The notes under the pieces were generated by a model. It saw nothing but the letters and a program-made list of their open reading frames with translations, was not told the DNA's origin and made no database searches. Below, in pieces: positions 35,300 through 43,345 of a DNA stretch of 64,000 nucleotides. Each line of letters opens with the position of its first letter. Within the stretch, counting starts at the first letter, position 1. Made by a program: the position numbers and the translations under genes. The stretch spans positions 535,012-599,011 of the forward strand of contig NZ_LBJC01000033.1 of assembly GCF_004114535.1 (NCBI RefSeq), in the 5' to 3' direction. Origin of the DNA: Bradyrhizobium nanningense (GTDB lineage: Bacteria > Pseudomonadota > Alphaproteobacteria > Rhizobiales > Xanthobacteraceae).

Positions 35300-35469
35300 T
35301 TCCGGGCTCCCGGGCCGGCCTTTTTCATGCCTGTGATCGCAAGTTTGGGATTCCCCCTCTCGAAGTCAGACCTCACGTCGGCGCCCCGGCTGCCGCAGCC
35401 CTGGCAGACGAAGGTCTTCAGCGGCCGGCCGTCTGCATGCGTGGGTGTGTGGCGCTCTTGGCGAGGCAT
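35300..35469 (-). pseudogene. Possible zinc-ribbon protein fragment (CxxC-GADVR type)
   Basis: The frame from 35469 reads MPRQERHTPTHADGRPLK and then TFVCQGCGSRGADVRSDFE. The C-x-x-C-x(4)-GADVR part resembles the end of small proteins of this order that end CxxCG-xxGADVRPNW. The N-terminal half of that family is missing, so this looks like a fragment that continues into non-coding sequence (open to 34990). There is no clear ribosome binding site. Confidence 0.3.
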
Positions 35470-35504
35470 GTCGCGATCGGCGCCGTTCGCTGGCGAGAGT
35501 CAAA

Positions 35505-35654
35505 TTATCGATTCTTAGTGGCTTGGAACGAGCGCGAGCTACTGCGGGTCGCAGGTGTCGATAAGTGCCGCCCTTCCCTTTCGATCGCCTGCTGGTAGCT
35601 CTCGGCCATCTCAAGCAGAGCTGCGCCGCTTGCTGCATCGGCATCTTCAGCCAT
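35505..35654 (-). CDS. Small hypothetical protein, 49 residues or longer
   Basis: From ATG 35654 the frame reads MAEDADAASGAALLEMAESY and ends with a Ser/Arg-rich tail. It resembles a group of short helical proteins (CRxMAE...LLEMAESY) seen in Bradyrhizobium. The conserved part starts before the ATG (LSQKAALCREMAE), so the true start could be an upstream TTG or CTG near 35690. The open frame runs back into the tRNA-Ser gene, so longer starts are not credible. Confidence 0.35.
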   Translation of the reverse strand: MAEDADAASGAALLEMAESYQQAIEREGRHLSTPATRSSSRSFQATKNR

Positions 35655-35782
35655 CTCGCGACACAGTGCGGCCTTTTGACTCAGGAGGCTGATACGACGA
35701 GCCCGGCGCCAATTTCTAATTGTACGTCGATTGTGCGTCGAACGAATGAAACCGAGCCAAGTAATTGATTGTGTTGATCTTT

Positions 35783-35872
35783 TGGCGGAAGGGGTGGGAT
35801 TCGAACCCACGGTACCCTTGCGGGCACGCCGGTTTTCAAGACCGGTGCCTTAAACCACTCGGCCACCCTTCC
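35783..35872 (-). tRNA. tRNA-Ser (anticodon UGA)
   Basis: A 90-nt class II tRNA on the minus strand. It starts GGAAGGG, pairs with CCCTTCC near the 3' end, and has discriminator G followed by encoded CCA. The anticodon loop reads CTTGAAA (anticodon TGA). The long variable arm (CGTGCCCGCAAGGGTAC) and the T-arm GGGTTCGAATCCC identify serine. No integrase or attachment-site repeat is seen next to it. Confidence 0.97.
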
Positions 35873-36184
35873 AAGTCCGGAATGGCTGTCGCTTAACGCA
35901 GTCGACCGCGTAAGGCAACGCGAAGTTGGCCCCCTCGCCTCAAGCCCATCCGCCCGCCCTCTGTCAGGCGAGCGTCAGCCTACTCCTCTAGCTTGGGCCT
36001 CAGGTTCGGCGCTGCCGCGCGCCGACGTCTCGGCAATCCCGGACACTGGCGACATCTCCCAGGGCGTCGCCGGTTGCGAGGCCCGGCAGGATTGGTCTCC
36101 ATGTCCGGGCCTCGCTTTGCTGCTCGCAAAAGAAAACGGCGCCCCGTGTGGAGCGCCGCTCAAGGCCGGTTTGTTTCCGTTGGC
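35873..36184. other. Intergenic region between tRNA-Ser and the Cys-rich secreted protein gene
   Basis: This region contains the tRNA promoter side and a terminator at 36127-36158. No gene is recognised. Confidence 0.5.
36127..36158 (-). terminator. Rho-independent terminator of the Cys-rich secreted protein gene
   Basis: On the minus strand, CGGCGC and GCGCCG pair around CCCGTGTGGA, followed by TTTTCTTTTG. It lies 27 nt after the stop at 36185. Confidence 0.8.
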
Positions 36185-36559
36185 TCAGTACCCGCACGAC
36201 GCGCAGTTCATCTGCACCGGGGCGTAGTAGGAATAGCCCGGCGAGACCATCTCGACGCGCTGGCGCGTGGCGTATTGCGGGGGGATGTGCTGGTACCGCA
36301 CGCTCGGCGGCGCGATCATCACCGTCTGCGGCACCATCACGGTGTGGTATTGCGCTGGCGTGCGATGCGCGACGACGGCGCCCGGCGAGACCATCACGGT
36401 CTCATCGACGGTGCGATATTGCGGCGCGACGTATTGCTGTTGATAGCAGGTCTGGCACGGCGGCGGCGCGTAGCACTTGTAGCAGCCGGCGGAGGCTGCG
36501 CCCGTCATGGACATCGCGGCGACGGCGGTCGAGAAAACAACAGCAAGAGTACGCGACAT
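36185..36559 (-). CDS. Small secreted Cys/Tyr/Pro/Gln-rich protein
   Basis: From ATG 36559 the product has 124 residues with a Sec signal (MSRTLAVVFSTAVAAMSM to GAASA). The mature part begins with a Cys cluster (CYKCYAPPPCQTCY), continues with Gln, Tyr, Val and Pro-rich segments (VMVPQTVMIAPP, QHIPPQYATRQRV), and ends with NCASCGY. An upstream start at 36619 is in frame but precedes the signal. Proteins of this look occur in rhizobia without known function; metal binding or cross-linking is possible. Confidence 0.7.
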   Translation of the reverse strand: MSRTLAVVFSTAVAAMSMTGAASAGCYKCYAPPPCQTCYQQQYVAPQYRTVDETVMVSPGAVVAHRTPAQYHTVMVPQTVMIAPPSVRYQHIPPQYATRQRVEMVSPGYSYYAPVQMNCASCGY

Positions 36560-36749
36560 TATGTGATGCCCCAGTTGCCCGAAATGGATTTGCGAAGGTC
36601 GCAGCAATATACGTCGCAAAATCCTAGGCTGCCGAAGTTCGTCGGGGCATCCTTAATGCGAACGGCCGATCACGGCCGACCGGTAAGAACTCATTGACCA
36701 CCCTCATCATCGCGCGACGTGCCGTTCAGCCGCTTGCGGTGGCCGACCT

Positions 36750-37067
36750 TCAGTGCCTCGCGGCTCTTTCCAAAAATTCCAGCAGCGAGGGATCTGTCTC
36801 CTCGAGTTCGACAAAACGGCGGCGAAGCTCGTCGGCGACATCTGCGGTGGCATCTCGCGACCATCCCTCCGCGGTATTGAAGGCCACGATACGTACCGGA
36901 TGGAGATATTGCCCCTCCGCGAGATGTCTGAGCAGGGTCGCGCGATTGGCGTCCTCCTCGGCCGTCTCGCACCAGGCGCGGCCGAGCCGCCGGCCGAAGT
37001 CATCGAGCACGAGATAGACCTCGCGGTCTGTCGCGATTTGCGGCACGAGTGATGGAGAATGACTCAT
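36750..37067 (-). CDS. Small conserved-type protein, 105 residues
   Basis: The product begins MSHSPSLVPQIATDREVYLV and continues LDDFGRRLGRAWCETAEE and LAEGQYLHPVRIVAFNTAEGW, then an acidic helical end. It is soluble, without a signal peptide. It looks like a real small protein (balanced composition, good codon use), of a kind annotated as hypothetical in Bradyrhizobium. It could be a small adaptor. There is no functional assignment. Confidence 0.6.
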   Translation of the reverse strand: MSHSPSLVPQIATDREVYLVLDDFGRRLGRAWCETAEEDANRATLLRHLAEGQYLHPVRIVAFNTAEGWSRDATADVADELRRRFVELEETDPSLLEFLERAARH

Positions 37068-37463
37068 GGCTAACTCCGCTACTGGCGATCCGGACGGATC
37101 TCGAATACGGCCACCGCCTCGCCCGGATTTGGAAAAATGGATTTCAGCTATTTTTTTCTTAGGATGGCACGACCAAATAATAAATAAAATGAAAATTAAT
37201 GAAATTTAAATAGCGTTATGTGGATAAATGCATTAGTCTGAAGGTGCCTGGCGGGCAAGCCCGCACGTCGGGTGCCCACTTCGCAAACGGCTCCCGCCTC
37301 CACCCCCAATAGCCCACGCCCCGGACGGCGGGGGCCGTTTCTTTGCGGATGTCCGTCGCGGCTCCACATGTCTATCCTGCAACAGCGCATCTGCGCTTGC
37401 GTGGGAGATCGGCATTCGCTCCGCAGCAATCGATCCAGCCTCGTGGCGCCGCCGATCAGGCGC
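37068..37463. other. Intergenic region with a second AT-rich patch
   Basis: About 400 nt lie between ilvD and the 105-residue gene. Positions 37128-37215 are strongly AT-rich (aaataataaataaaatgaaa and on), and 37304-37330 is very GC-rich. No gene is credible here. Confidence 0.5.
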
Positions 37464-39314
37464 CTATCTCAAGCGACGCTTGACCTCGCGCACGGCGCCG
37501 CGCGCGGCGCTGGTGGTGAGCGCGGCGTAAGCCTGCAGCGCAGTGGAGACGTTGCGTTTGCGACCCGTCGCCTGCCAGGCGGCATCGCCCTTCGCCTCTT
37601 CCTCGGCGCGTCGCTTGGCAAGCTCCTCGTCGGAGACTTGCAGCGTGATGCTGCGGCTCGGGATGTCGATGGCGATGATGTCGCCGGTGCGGACCAGGCC
37701 GATGTTGCCGCCTTCGGCGGCTTCCGGCGACAGATGGCCGATCGACAGGCCCGACGAGCCGCCGGAGAAGCGTCCGTCGGTGACGAGCGCGCAGGCTTTG
37801 CCGAGGCCCATCGATTTCAGGTAGCTGGTCGGATACAGCATCTCCTGCATGCCGGGGCCGCCGCGCGGGCCTTCATAGATAATGACCACGACCTCGCCGG
37901 CGACGACCTTGCCGCCCAGAATGCCTTCCACTGCCGCGTCCTGGCTTTCGAACACGCGCGCGGGGCCTGAGAACTTCAGGATCGAGGCGTCGACGCCGGC
38001 GGTCTTCACGATGCAGCCGTCCTGCGCAAGGTTGCCGTAGAGCACGGCAAGGCCGCCGTCCTTGCTGAAGGCATGTTCGAGATCGCGCACGACGCCCTTC
38101 TCGCGATCAGCATCGAGCTCGTCGTAACGGCGCTCCTGGCTGAAGGCGACCTGGGTCGGGATGCCGCCGGGCGAGGCGCGATAGAAGGTGCGCACCGTCT
38201 CGCTCTTGGTGCGCTTGATGTCCCAGCGCTCCAGCGCCTCGTTCATGGTCGGCGCGTGCACGGTCGAGACCGAGGTGTCGATCAGGCCGGCGCGGTCGAG
38301 CTCGCCGAGGATGCCCATGATGCCGCCGGCGCGATGGACGTCCTCGACATGTACGTCGGCGACCGAGGGCGCCACCTTGCACAGCACGGGCACGCGGCGC
38401 GAGAGGCGGTCGATGTCCTTCATGGTGAAGGCGACCTGCCCCTCATGAGCGGCGGCGAGCAGATGCAGCACGGTGTTGGTCGAGCCGCCCATCGCGATGT
38501 CCAGCGTCATGGCGTTCTCGAACGCCTTGAAATTCGCGACGTTGCGCGGCAGCACGGATGTGTCGTCCTGCTCGTAATAGCGGCGGACGAGATCGACGAT
38601 GGTGTGGCCGGCCTCGACGAACAGACGCTTGCGGTCGGCATGGGTCGCGACCACCGAGCCGTTGCCGGGCAGCGCGAGGCCCAGCGCCTCGGTCAGGCAG
38701 TTCATCGAGTTGGCGGTGAACATGCCCGAGCAGGAGCCGCAGGTCGGGCACGCCGAGCGCTCGATCACCTTGACGTCGTCGTCGCTGACCTTGGAGTCCG
38801 CGGCGGCCACCATGGCGTCGATGAGGTCGACGGCCTTGGTCTTGCCGGCCAGCTTGACCTTGCCGGCTTCCATCGGGCCGCCCGAGACGAACACGGCGGG
38901 GATGTTGAGCCGTAGCGCGGCCATCAGCATGCCGGGGGTGATCTTGTCGCAGTTGGAGATGCAGACGAGGCCGTCGGCGCAGTGCGCGTTGGCCATGTAC
39001 TCGACGCTGTCGGCGATCAATTCGCGCGACGGCAGGCTGTAGAGCATGCCGTCATGGCCCATGGCGATACCGTCGTCGACCGCGATGGTGTTGAACTCCT
39101 TGGCAACGCCGCCGGCCTGCTCGATCTCACGGGCGACGAGTTGGCCAAGATCCTTGAGGTGGACGTGGCCCGGCACGAACTGGGTGAAGGAGTTGACGAC
39201 CGCGATGATCGGCTTGCCGAAATCGCCATCCTTCATGCCCGTCGCGCGCCAGAGGCCGCGGGCACCCGCCATGTTGCGGCCGTGGGTGGTGGTGCGGGAG
39301 CGATAGGCTGGCAT
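37464..39314 (-). CDS. ilvD: Dihydroxy-acid dehydratase
   Basis: IlvD makes the 2-oxo acids of valine, leucine and isoleucine biosynthesis and carries an Fe-S cluster. The 616-residue protein begins MPAYRSRTTTHGRNMAGA. Cluster cysteines are in ISNCDKITPGM (about 121-131) and CPTCGSCSGMFTANS (about 190-204), with HDGMLYSLPSRELIADS and FSGGSSGLSIGHLSPEAAEG near the C-terminus. Length and motifs fit the [2Fe-2S]/[4Fe-4S] family well. It stands alone; the next minus-strand gene is a peptide ABC permease some 270 nt upstream. Confidence 0.97.
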   Translation of the reverse strand: MPAYRSRTTTHGRNMAGARGLWRATGMKDGDFGKPIIAVVNSFTQFVPGHVHLKDLGQLVAREIEQAGGVAKEFNTIAVDDGIAMGHDGMLYSLPSRELIADSVEYMANAHCADGLVCISNCDKITPGMLMAALRLNIPAVFVSGGPMEAGKVKLAGKTKAVDLIDAMVAAADSKVSDDDVKVIERSACPTCGSCSGMFTANSMNCLTEALGLALPGNGSVVATHADRKRLFVEAGHTIVDLVRRYYEQDDTSVLPRNVANFKAFENAMTLDIAMGGSTNTVLHLLAAAHEGQVAFTMKDIDRLSRRVPVLCKVAPSVADVHVEDVHRAGGIMGILGELDRAGLIDTSVSTVHAPTMNEALERWDIKRTKSETVRTFYRASPGGIPTQVAFSQERRYDELDADREKGVVRDLEHAFSKDGGLAVLYGNLAQDGCIVKTAGVDASILKFSGPARVFESQDAAVEGILGGKVVAGEVVVIIYEGPRGGPGMQEMLYPTSYLKSMGLGKACALVTDGRFSGGSSGLSIGHLSPEAAEGGNIGLVRTGDIIAIDIPSRSITLQVSDEELAKRRAEEEAKGDAAWQATGRKRNVSTALQAYAALTTSAARGAVREVKRRLR

Positions 39315-39587
39315 GGCGGTTTCCGTCCTCGGGTTGGGCCGGGCGGGAAAATTGAAGCCGCCTCAGGCCTTTGTGGCCGGATAGCGCACGGGCCGGGCGC
39401 GCGCAACGGGAACTTGGGGCGGACAGGGCTCCCCTGCTCCCGGCGCGGGCTCTCTCACGTGCCCCGGACGCGGCGCAGCGTCTCTTCGACGGTGCGCTGC
39501 AGAGCCGGGGCCATTTGGCAGCGAGTGCTGTGGCCTCCTGGGTCCCGGCTCGCGCTTCGCGCGTCCGGGACACGAGATCCGCGCCTC

Positions 39588-40451
39588 CTATTGCAGCGTC
39601 GGATCGAGCCGGTCGCGCAGCCAGTCGCCGATCACGGAGACGGCCAGCGTGGTAACGACGATGGTGGCCGCGGGCGCCAGCATGATCCAGGGCGCCCGGG
39701 TCAGGTATTCGCGGCCATAGCCGACCATGTTGCCGAGGCTGGTCATCGGCGGCTGCACGCCGAGGCCGAGGAAGGACAGGCCCGATTCCATCAGGATCAC
39801 CTCGGGGAAGACCAGCGTGGTCGAGACGATCAGGGTCGAGGCGATGTTGGGCAGGATGTGCCGGAGATAGATCCGGGGTGGCGTCGCGCCTAACTGGCGG
39901 ACCGCGGCGGCGTAGCCTTGCGCGTTGGCGGAGATGGCAAGGCCGCGCGCGATGCGGGCATAGCGCTCCCAGCCGAACAGGCCCATCAAGCCGATCAAGA
40001 GCGGCAGCGAATTGCCGAAGAAGGCGAGCACCGCAAGGGCCATGATCAGGAAGGGCATGCTGGCCTGGAAGTCGGTCAGCATCAGCACGAGCTGCTCCAC
40101 GGCCCCGCGGAAATGCGCGGCGAGGAAGCCGAGCATGGTGCCGATGATCGCCGAAATCGCGGTCGCGCCGAAGGCGATCAGCAGCGAGATGCGGATCGAG
40201 ACGAGCAGACGCGACAGCACATCCCGGCCGAGCTCGTCGGTGCCGAGCCAGTGCGCGGCATTGCCGGGCGGCGCCAGCCGGTTGCGCAGATCGAGCTGGG
40301 TAAAACCGTAAGGCGCGATCTTCTCGGCGAAGGCGGCGATCACCAGCATCGCGACGATCCAGGTCATCGCCAGCGCAACCGAGACCGGAATCGCCGGCAG
40401 GCTGATGCGGCGGCGGCGGATGGCGGTATCCTTCAGCGCGGCGTCCGTCAT
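39588..40451 (-). CDS. ABC transporter permease (DppC-type)
   Basis: The 287-residue inner-membrane subunit has five to six helices. It includes the conserved HWLGTDELGRDVLSRLL near residue 65 and the EAA loop region AVRQLGATPPRIYLRHILPN (about 190-209), which contacts the ATPases. The ATG at 40451 overlaps the stop of the DppB-type gene by 4 nt. A 383-residue frame from 40739 is an artefact running through the other permease. It is the last gene of an isomerase-receptor-ATPase-ATPase-permease-permease operon. Confidence 0.94.
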   Translation of the reverse strand: MTDAALKDTAIRRRRISLPAIPVSVALAMTWIVAMLVIAAFAEKIAPYGFTQLDLRNRLAPPGNAAHWLGTDELGRDVLSRLLVSIRISLLIAFGATAISAIIGTMLGFLAAHFRGAVEQLVLMLTDFQASMPFLIMALAVLAFFGNSLPLLIGLMGLFGWERYARIARGLAISANAQGYAAAVRQLGATPPRIYLRHILPNIASTLIVSTTLVFPEVILMESGLSFLGLGVQPPMTSLGNMVGYGREYLTRAPWIMLAPAATIVVTTLAVSVIGDWLRDRLDPTLQ

Positions 40452-41377
40452 GCATGCGCTCCCTTGGCCCGCAGGCGCGGATCGAGGAAGCCGTAGAGGA
40501 AGTCGACGATCAAATTGGACGTGACCATGGTCATCGCGACCAGCAGGAGGATGCATTGCACGACGGCAAGGTCGCGGTTGGCGACGGCGACGACCAGCAG
40601 GCGCCCTACCCCAGGCCAGGCAAACACGCTCTCGACCACCACCGCACCGGCGATCAGCGTACCCACCATGAAGCCGAGAATGGTCACGGTCGGGATCGCC
40701 GCGTTCGGCAGCGCATGTGAGGTCACCACCTTGCGCCACGGCACGCCCTTGGCCGAGGCGGTGCGGATATAGGGCTGGCCCAGCACCTCCAGCATGGCGC
40801 TGCGGGTGAAGCGCGCCAGCACGGCGGCGCCCCCTAAGCTCAACGTCGTGATCGGCAAAATGGCGTGGCGCCAGCTGTCCTGTCCGCCCGAGGGCAGCCA
40901 GCCGAGCTGCACGGCGAAGACCAGAACCAGGATCAGCGCGAGCACGAAGCTCGGCACGGTAAAGCCCGCAACCGCCGTCATCATCACGGCGCGGTCGATG
41001 GCGGAGCCCCGGTGCAGCGCGGCGTAGATGCCGGCGGGAACGCCGAGCGCGACCTTGAGGAAGAAGGCCGGCAGCGTCAGCGCCAGCGTCGCCGGAATGC
41101 GCTCCAGCACGAGCTCGATCGCGGGCCGTCCGTCGCGCATGGAGCGGCCGAGCTCGCCCTTGGCGATGGCGCGGAAATAATCGAGATACTGAAACCAGAT
41201 GGGATCATCGAGGCCCCAGGCCTTGCGGAACGCGGCGAGCACCTCGGGCGGCGCCTCAGGTCCCAAAATCATCAGCGCGGGATCGCCGGAGAGGCGAAGC
41301 ACCACGAAGGCGAAGGTGACGACGAGCACGATTGTCAGCGCTGCGCGTCCGAAGCGTATGGCGAGATAGCGTCCCAT
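40448..41377 (-). CDS. ABC transporter permease (DppB-type)
   Basis: The 309-residue permease has helices at the N-terminus (RAALTIVLVVTFAFVVLRLS) and throughout, with the PIWFQYLDYFRAIAKGELGRS segment and an EAA-type loop TASAKGVPWRKVVTSHALPN (about 205-224). It ends FLYGFLDPRLRAKG, typical of DppB. The ATG at 41377 shares the A of the upstream TGA (TGATG). It pairs with the DppC-type gene at 39588. Longer frames that reach 42511 read through the ATPase gene and are not real. Confidence 0.94.
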   Translation of the reverse strand: MGRYLAIRFGRAALTIVLVVTFAFVVLRLSGDPALMILGPEAPPEVLAAFRKAWGLDDPIWFQYLDYFRAIAKGELGRSMRDGRPAIELVLERIPATLALTLPAFFLKVALGVPAGIYAALHRGSAIDRAVMMTAVAGFTVPSFVLALILVLVFAVQLGWLPSGGQDSWRHAILPITTLSLGGAAVLARFTRSAMLEVLGQPYIRTASAKGVPWRKVVTSHALPNAAIPTVTILGFMVGTLIAGAVVVESVFAWPGVGRLLVVAVANRDLAVVQCILLLVAMTMVTSNLIVDFLYGFLDPRLRAKGAHA

Positions 41378-42363
41378 CACGCCGCATTCCGCGTTTGCGC
41401 GCCCGTCGCGAGGTGGCAGGCCACCTGGCGCTCGCCGCCGATGGCCGAGAGCGCCGGCACCTCGCTCGCGCAGCGCGCGATGGCGCGTGGGCAGCGCGGA
41501 TGGAAGGCGCAGCCTTGGGGCCGCGCCGCCGGGTTCGGCGGATCGCCTGAAAGCACGATGCGGCCGGCGCTGCGGCGGCCAGGTGCCGGCGATGCCGAGA
41601 CCAGCGCCTGCGTATAGGGGTGCTCCGGTCGCGCGAACAGATCGTCGGCGCTGCCGATCTCGACGATGCGGCCGAGATACATCACCGCGACAGTCGTGCT
41701 GATCTGCCTGACCACGCGCAGATCGTGGCTGATGAACAGCAGCGTCAGCGACAACTGCGCCTGGAGATCGCAGAGCAGGTTCACCACCTGCGCCTGGATC
41801 GAGACATCGAGCGCACTGACCGGCTCGTCGCAGACGAGGAAATCGGGCTTTGTGGCCAGCGCCCGCGCCAGCACGATACGCTGCCGCTGGCCGCCGGAGA
41901 GCGCACCGGCATAACGCGCGCCATGCGCCGGCGTGAGCTCGACCGCGCGCAGCAAGTCGCGCACACGCTCCTCGCGATCCGCGGGCGTGCCGATGCCGTG
42001 AATGTCGAGGGGCTCGCGGATTTGCGCCCCGACCGGCAAGCGCCGGTCCAGCGCGCCGAGCGGATCCTGGAAGATTATCTGCATGCGCGCCCGCTGCGCG
42101 CGCCAGGCGGCCGTCTCGGGCACGGCCATCGGCTTGCCGTCGAACCGCACCTCGCCACGATCGGGCGGCTCGAGGCCGAGCACAATCCGGCCAGTGGTCG
42201 ACTTGCCCGATCCGGACTCGCCGACGAGACCCAGCGTCTGCCCCTTGGCAATCGCGAGCGACACCCCGTCGACGGCGTGCACGGCCGTAGCTCGGCCGAA
42301 CATGCCGGAACGCATTGCATAGCTGCGGGAGATCGTGGACACATCGAAGAGCGGCGGGCTCAT
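41377..42363 (-). CDS. ABC transporter ATPase (DppF/OppF-type)
   Basis: A 328-residue ATPase with Walker A GESGSGKST (about 48-56), signature LSGGQRQR, Walker B FLVCDEPVSALD and H-loop ISHDL. The C-terminal oligopeptide-ABC extension has Cys residues (GCAFHPRCP, RCASEV) that in this family can bind an Fe-S cluster. The start overlaps the DppD-type stop (ATGA). It is a partner of the ATPase at 42360-43343. Confidence 0.95.
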   Translation of the reverse strand: MSPPLFDVSTISRSYAMRSGMFGRATAVHAVDGVSLAIAKGQTLGLVGESGSGKSTTGRIVLGLEPPDRGEVRFDGKPMAVPETAAWRAQRARMQIIFQDPLGALDRRLPVGAQIREPLDIHGIGTPADREERVRDLLRAVELTPAHGARYAGALSGGQRQRIVLARALATKPDFLVCDEPVSALDVSIQAQVVNLLCDLQAQLSLTLLFISHDLRVVRQISTTVAVMYLGRIVEIGSADDLFARPEHPYTQALVSASPAPGRRSAGRIVLSGDPPNPAARPQGCAFHPRCPRAIARCASEVPALSAIGGERQVACHLATGAQTRNAA

Positions 42364-43343
42364 TCGGCGGCGATCCCAAGCAGCGCGCGGCGGAAGGCCT
42401 CGGCGCGGATGCAGGCCACGCGGCGGTCATTCGCGATCGGCGCCAGGCTCGGCGCGGCATGGCCACACGGCTCAGATGCCAGCGCGCAACGCGGCGCGAA
42501 GGCGCATCCACCAGGCATTTTTGCGGGATCAGGGACCGTTCCGGGAATGGCGGTGAGGCGCCGGCGGGGCCCGTCGAGCGGCGGCAGCGCGCCGATCAGG
42601 CCCTGCGCATAGGGGTGCGCGGGATCGGCGAAGAGCTGGTTGCTGGGGGCTTCCTCGACGATGCGGCCGGCATACATCACTGCGACGCGATCGCAGTTCT
42701 CGGCGACGACGCCGAGATCGTGGCTGATCAGGACCATCGCCATGCCGAACTCGCGGCGAACTGTCGAGAGCAGATCCAGAATCTGGGCCTGGATGGTGGC
42801 ATCGAGCGCCGTGGTCGGCTCGTCCGCGATCAGGAGGTCCGGATTTCCGGCGAGCGCCATCGCGATCATGATGCGCTGGACCTGGCCGCCGGAAAATTCG
42901 TGCGGATAGGCTTCCAGCCGACGGCCCGCGTCGGGAATGCCGACCAGATCGAGCAGCCGCCGGGCTTCCGCCTTCACGGCATTGCCTTGGAGGTCACGAT
43001 GCAGCGCCAGCGCTTCGCAGAGCTGCCTGCGGATGGTCAGCACCGGGTTGAGCGCGCTCGCCGGATCCTGGAAGATCATGGCGATGCGCCCGCCCCTGAC
43101 ATGGTCGAGCTCGGTGGCCGGCGCGCCGAGGATCTCGCGCCCCTCGAGCCGCACCGAGCCGGAGACCTGCGCATGCCGCGGCAAGAGTCCGAGCGCGGCG
43201 AGCCAGGTCACGGACTTGCCCGATCCGGACTCGCCGACGAGGCCGAGGGCCTCGCCCTTGCCGAGCGCGAGATCGACCCCGCGCAGCACCGGCACGCCGC
43301 CGAAGGCGACGCCGAGGCCTGCGATATTGACCAGCGGTGTCAC
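42360..43343 (-). CDS. ABC transporter ATPase (DppD/OppD-type)
   Basis: A 327-residue ATPase with Walker A GESGSGKSV, signature FSGGQVQRI, Walker B LLIADEPTTALD and ISHDLGVV. The C-terminal Cys motif (GGCAFAPRCALAS) fits the Opp/Dpp extension. The start is GTG at 43343, two nt after the receptor stop, with GAGGCG upstream. The 533-residue frame reaching 43961 is a read-through artefact. Confidence 0.94.
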   Translation of the reverse strand: MTPLVNIAGLGVAFGGVPVLRGVDLALGKGEALGLVGESGSGKSVTWLAALGLLPRHAQVSGSVRLEGREILGAPATELDHVRGGRIAMIFQDPASALNPVLTIRRQLCEALALHRDLQGNAVKAEARRLLDLVGIPDAGRRLEAYPHEFSGGQVQRIMIAMALAGNPDLLIADEPTTALDATIQAQILDLLSTVRREFGMAMVLISHDLGVVAENCDRVAVMYAGRIVEEAPSNQLFADPAHPYAQGLIGALPPLDGPRRRLTAIPGTVPDPAKMPGGCAFAPRCALASEPCGHAAPSLAPIANDRRVACIRAEAFRRALLGIAAE

Positions 43344-43345
43344 GG

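Noticed and set aside
35302..35326. Possible terminator after the 33-residue membrane protein (GC-rich stretch then TTTTT)
   Set aside because: The only stem that pairs well has a 2-nt loop, so it is not a normal hairpin; it may still end transcription, but it is not supported.
37304..37330. GC-rich stretch GCCCC...GGGGGC as a terminator
   Set aside because: No plus-strand gene ends before it, and the T-run is weak.
40448..42511. 687-codon frame suggesting an ATPase-permease fusion
   Set aside because: The N-terminal part is an off-frame translation of the DppF-type gene. The permease starts at ATG 41377 in a TGATG overlap.
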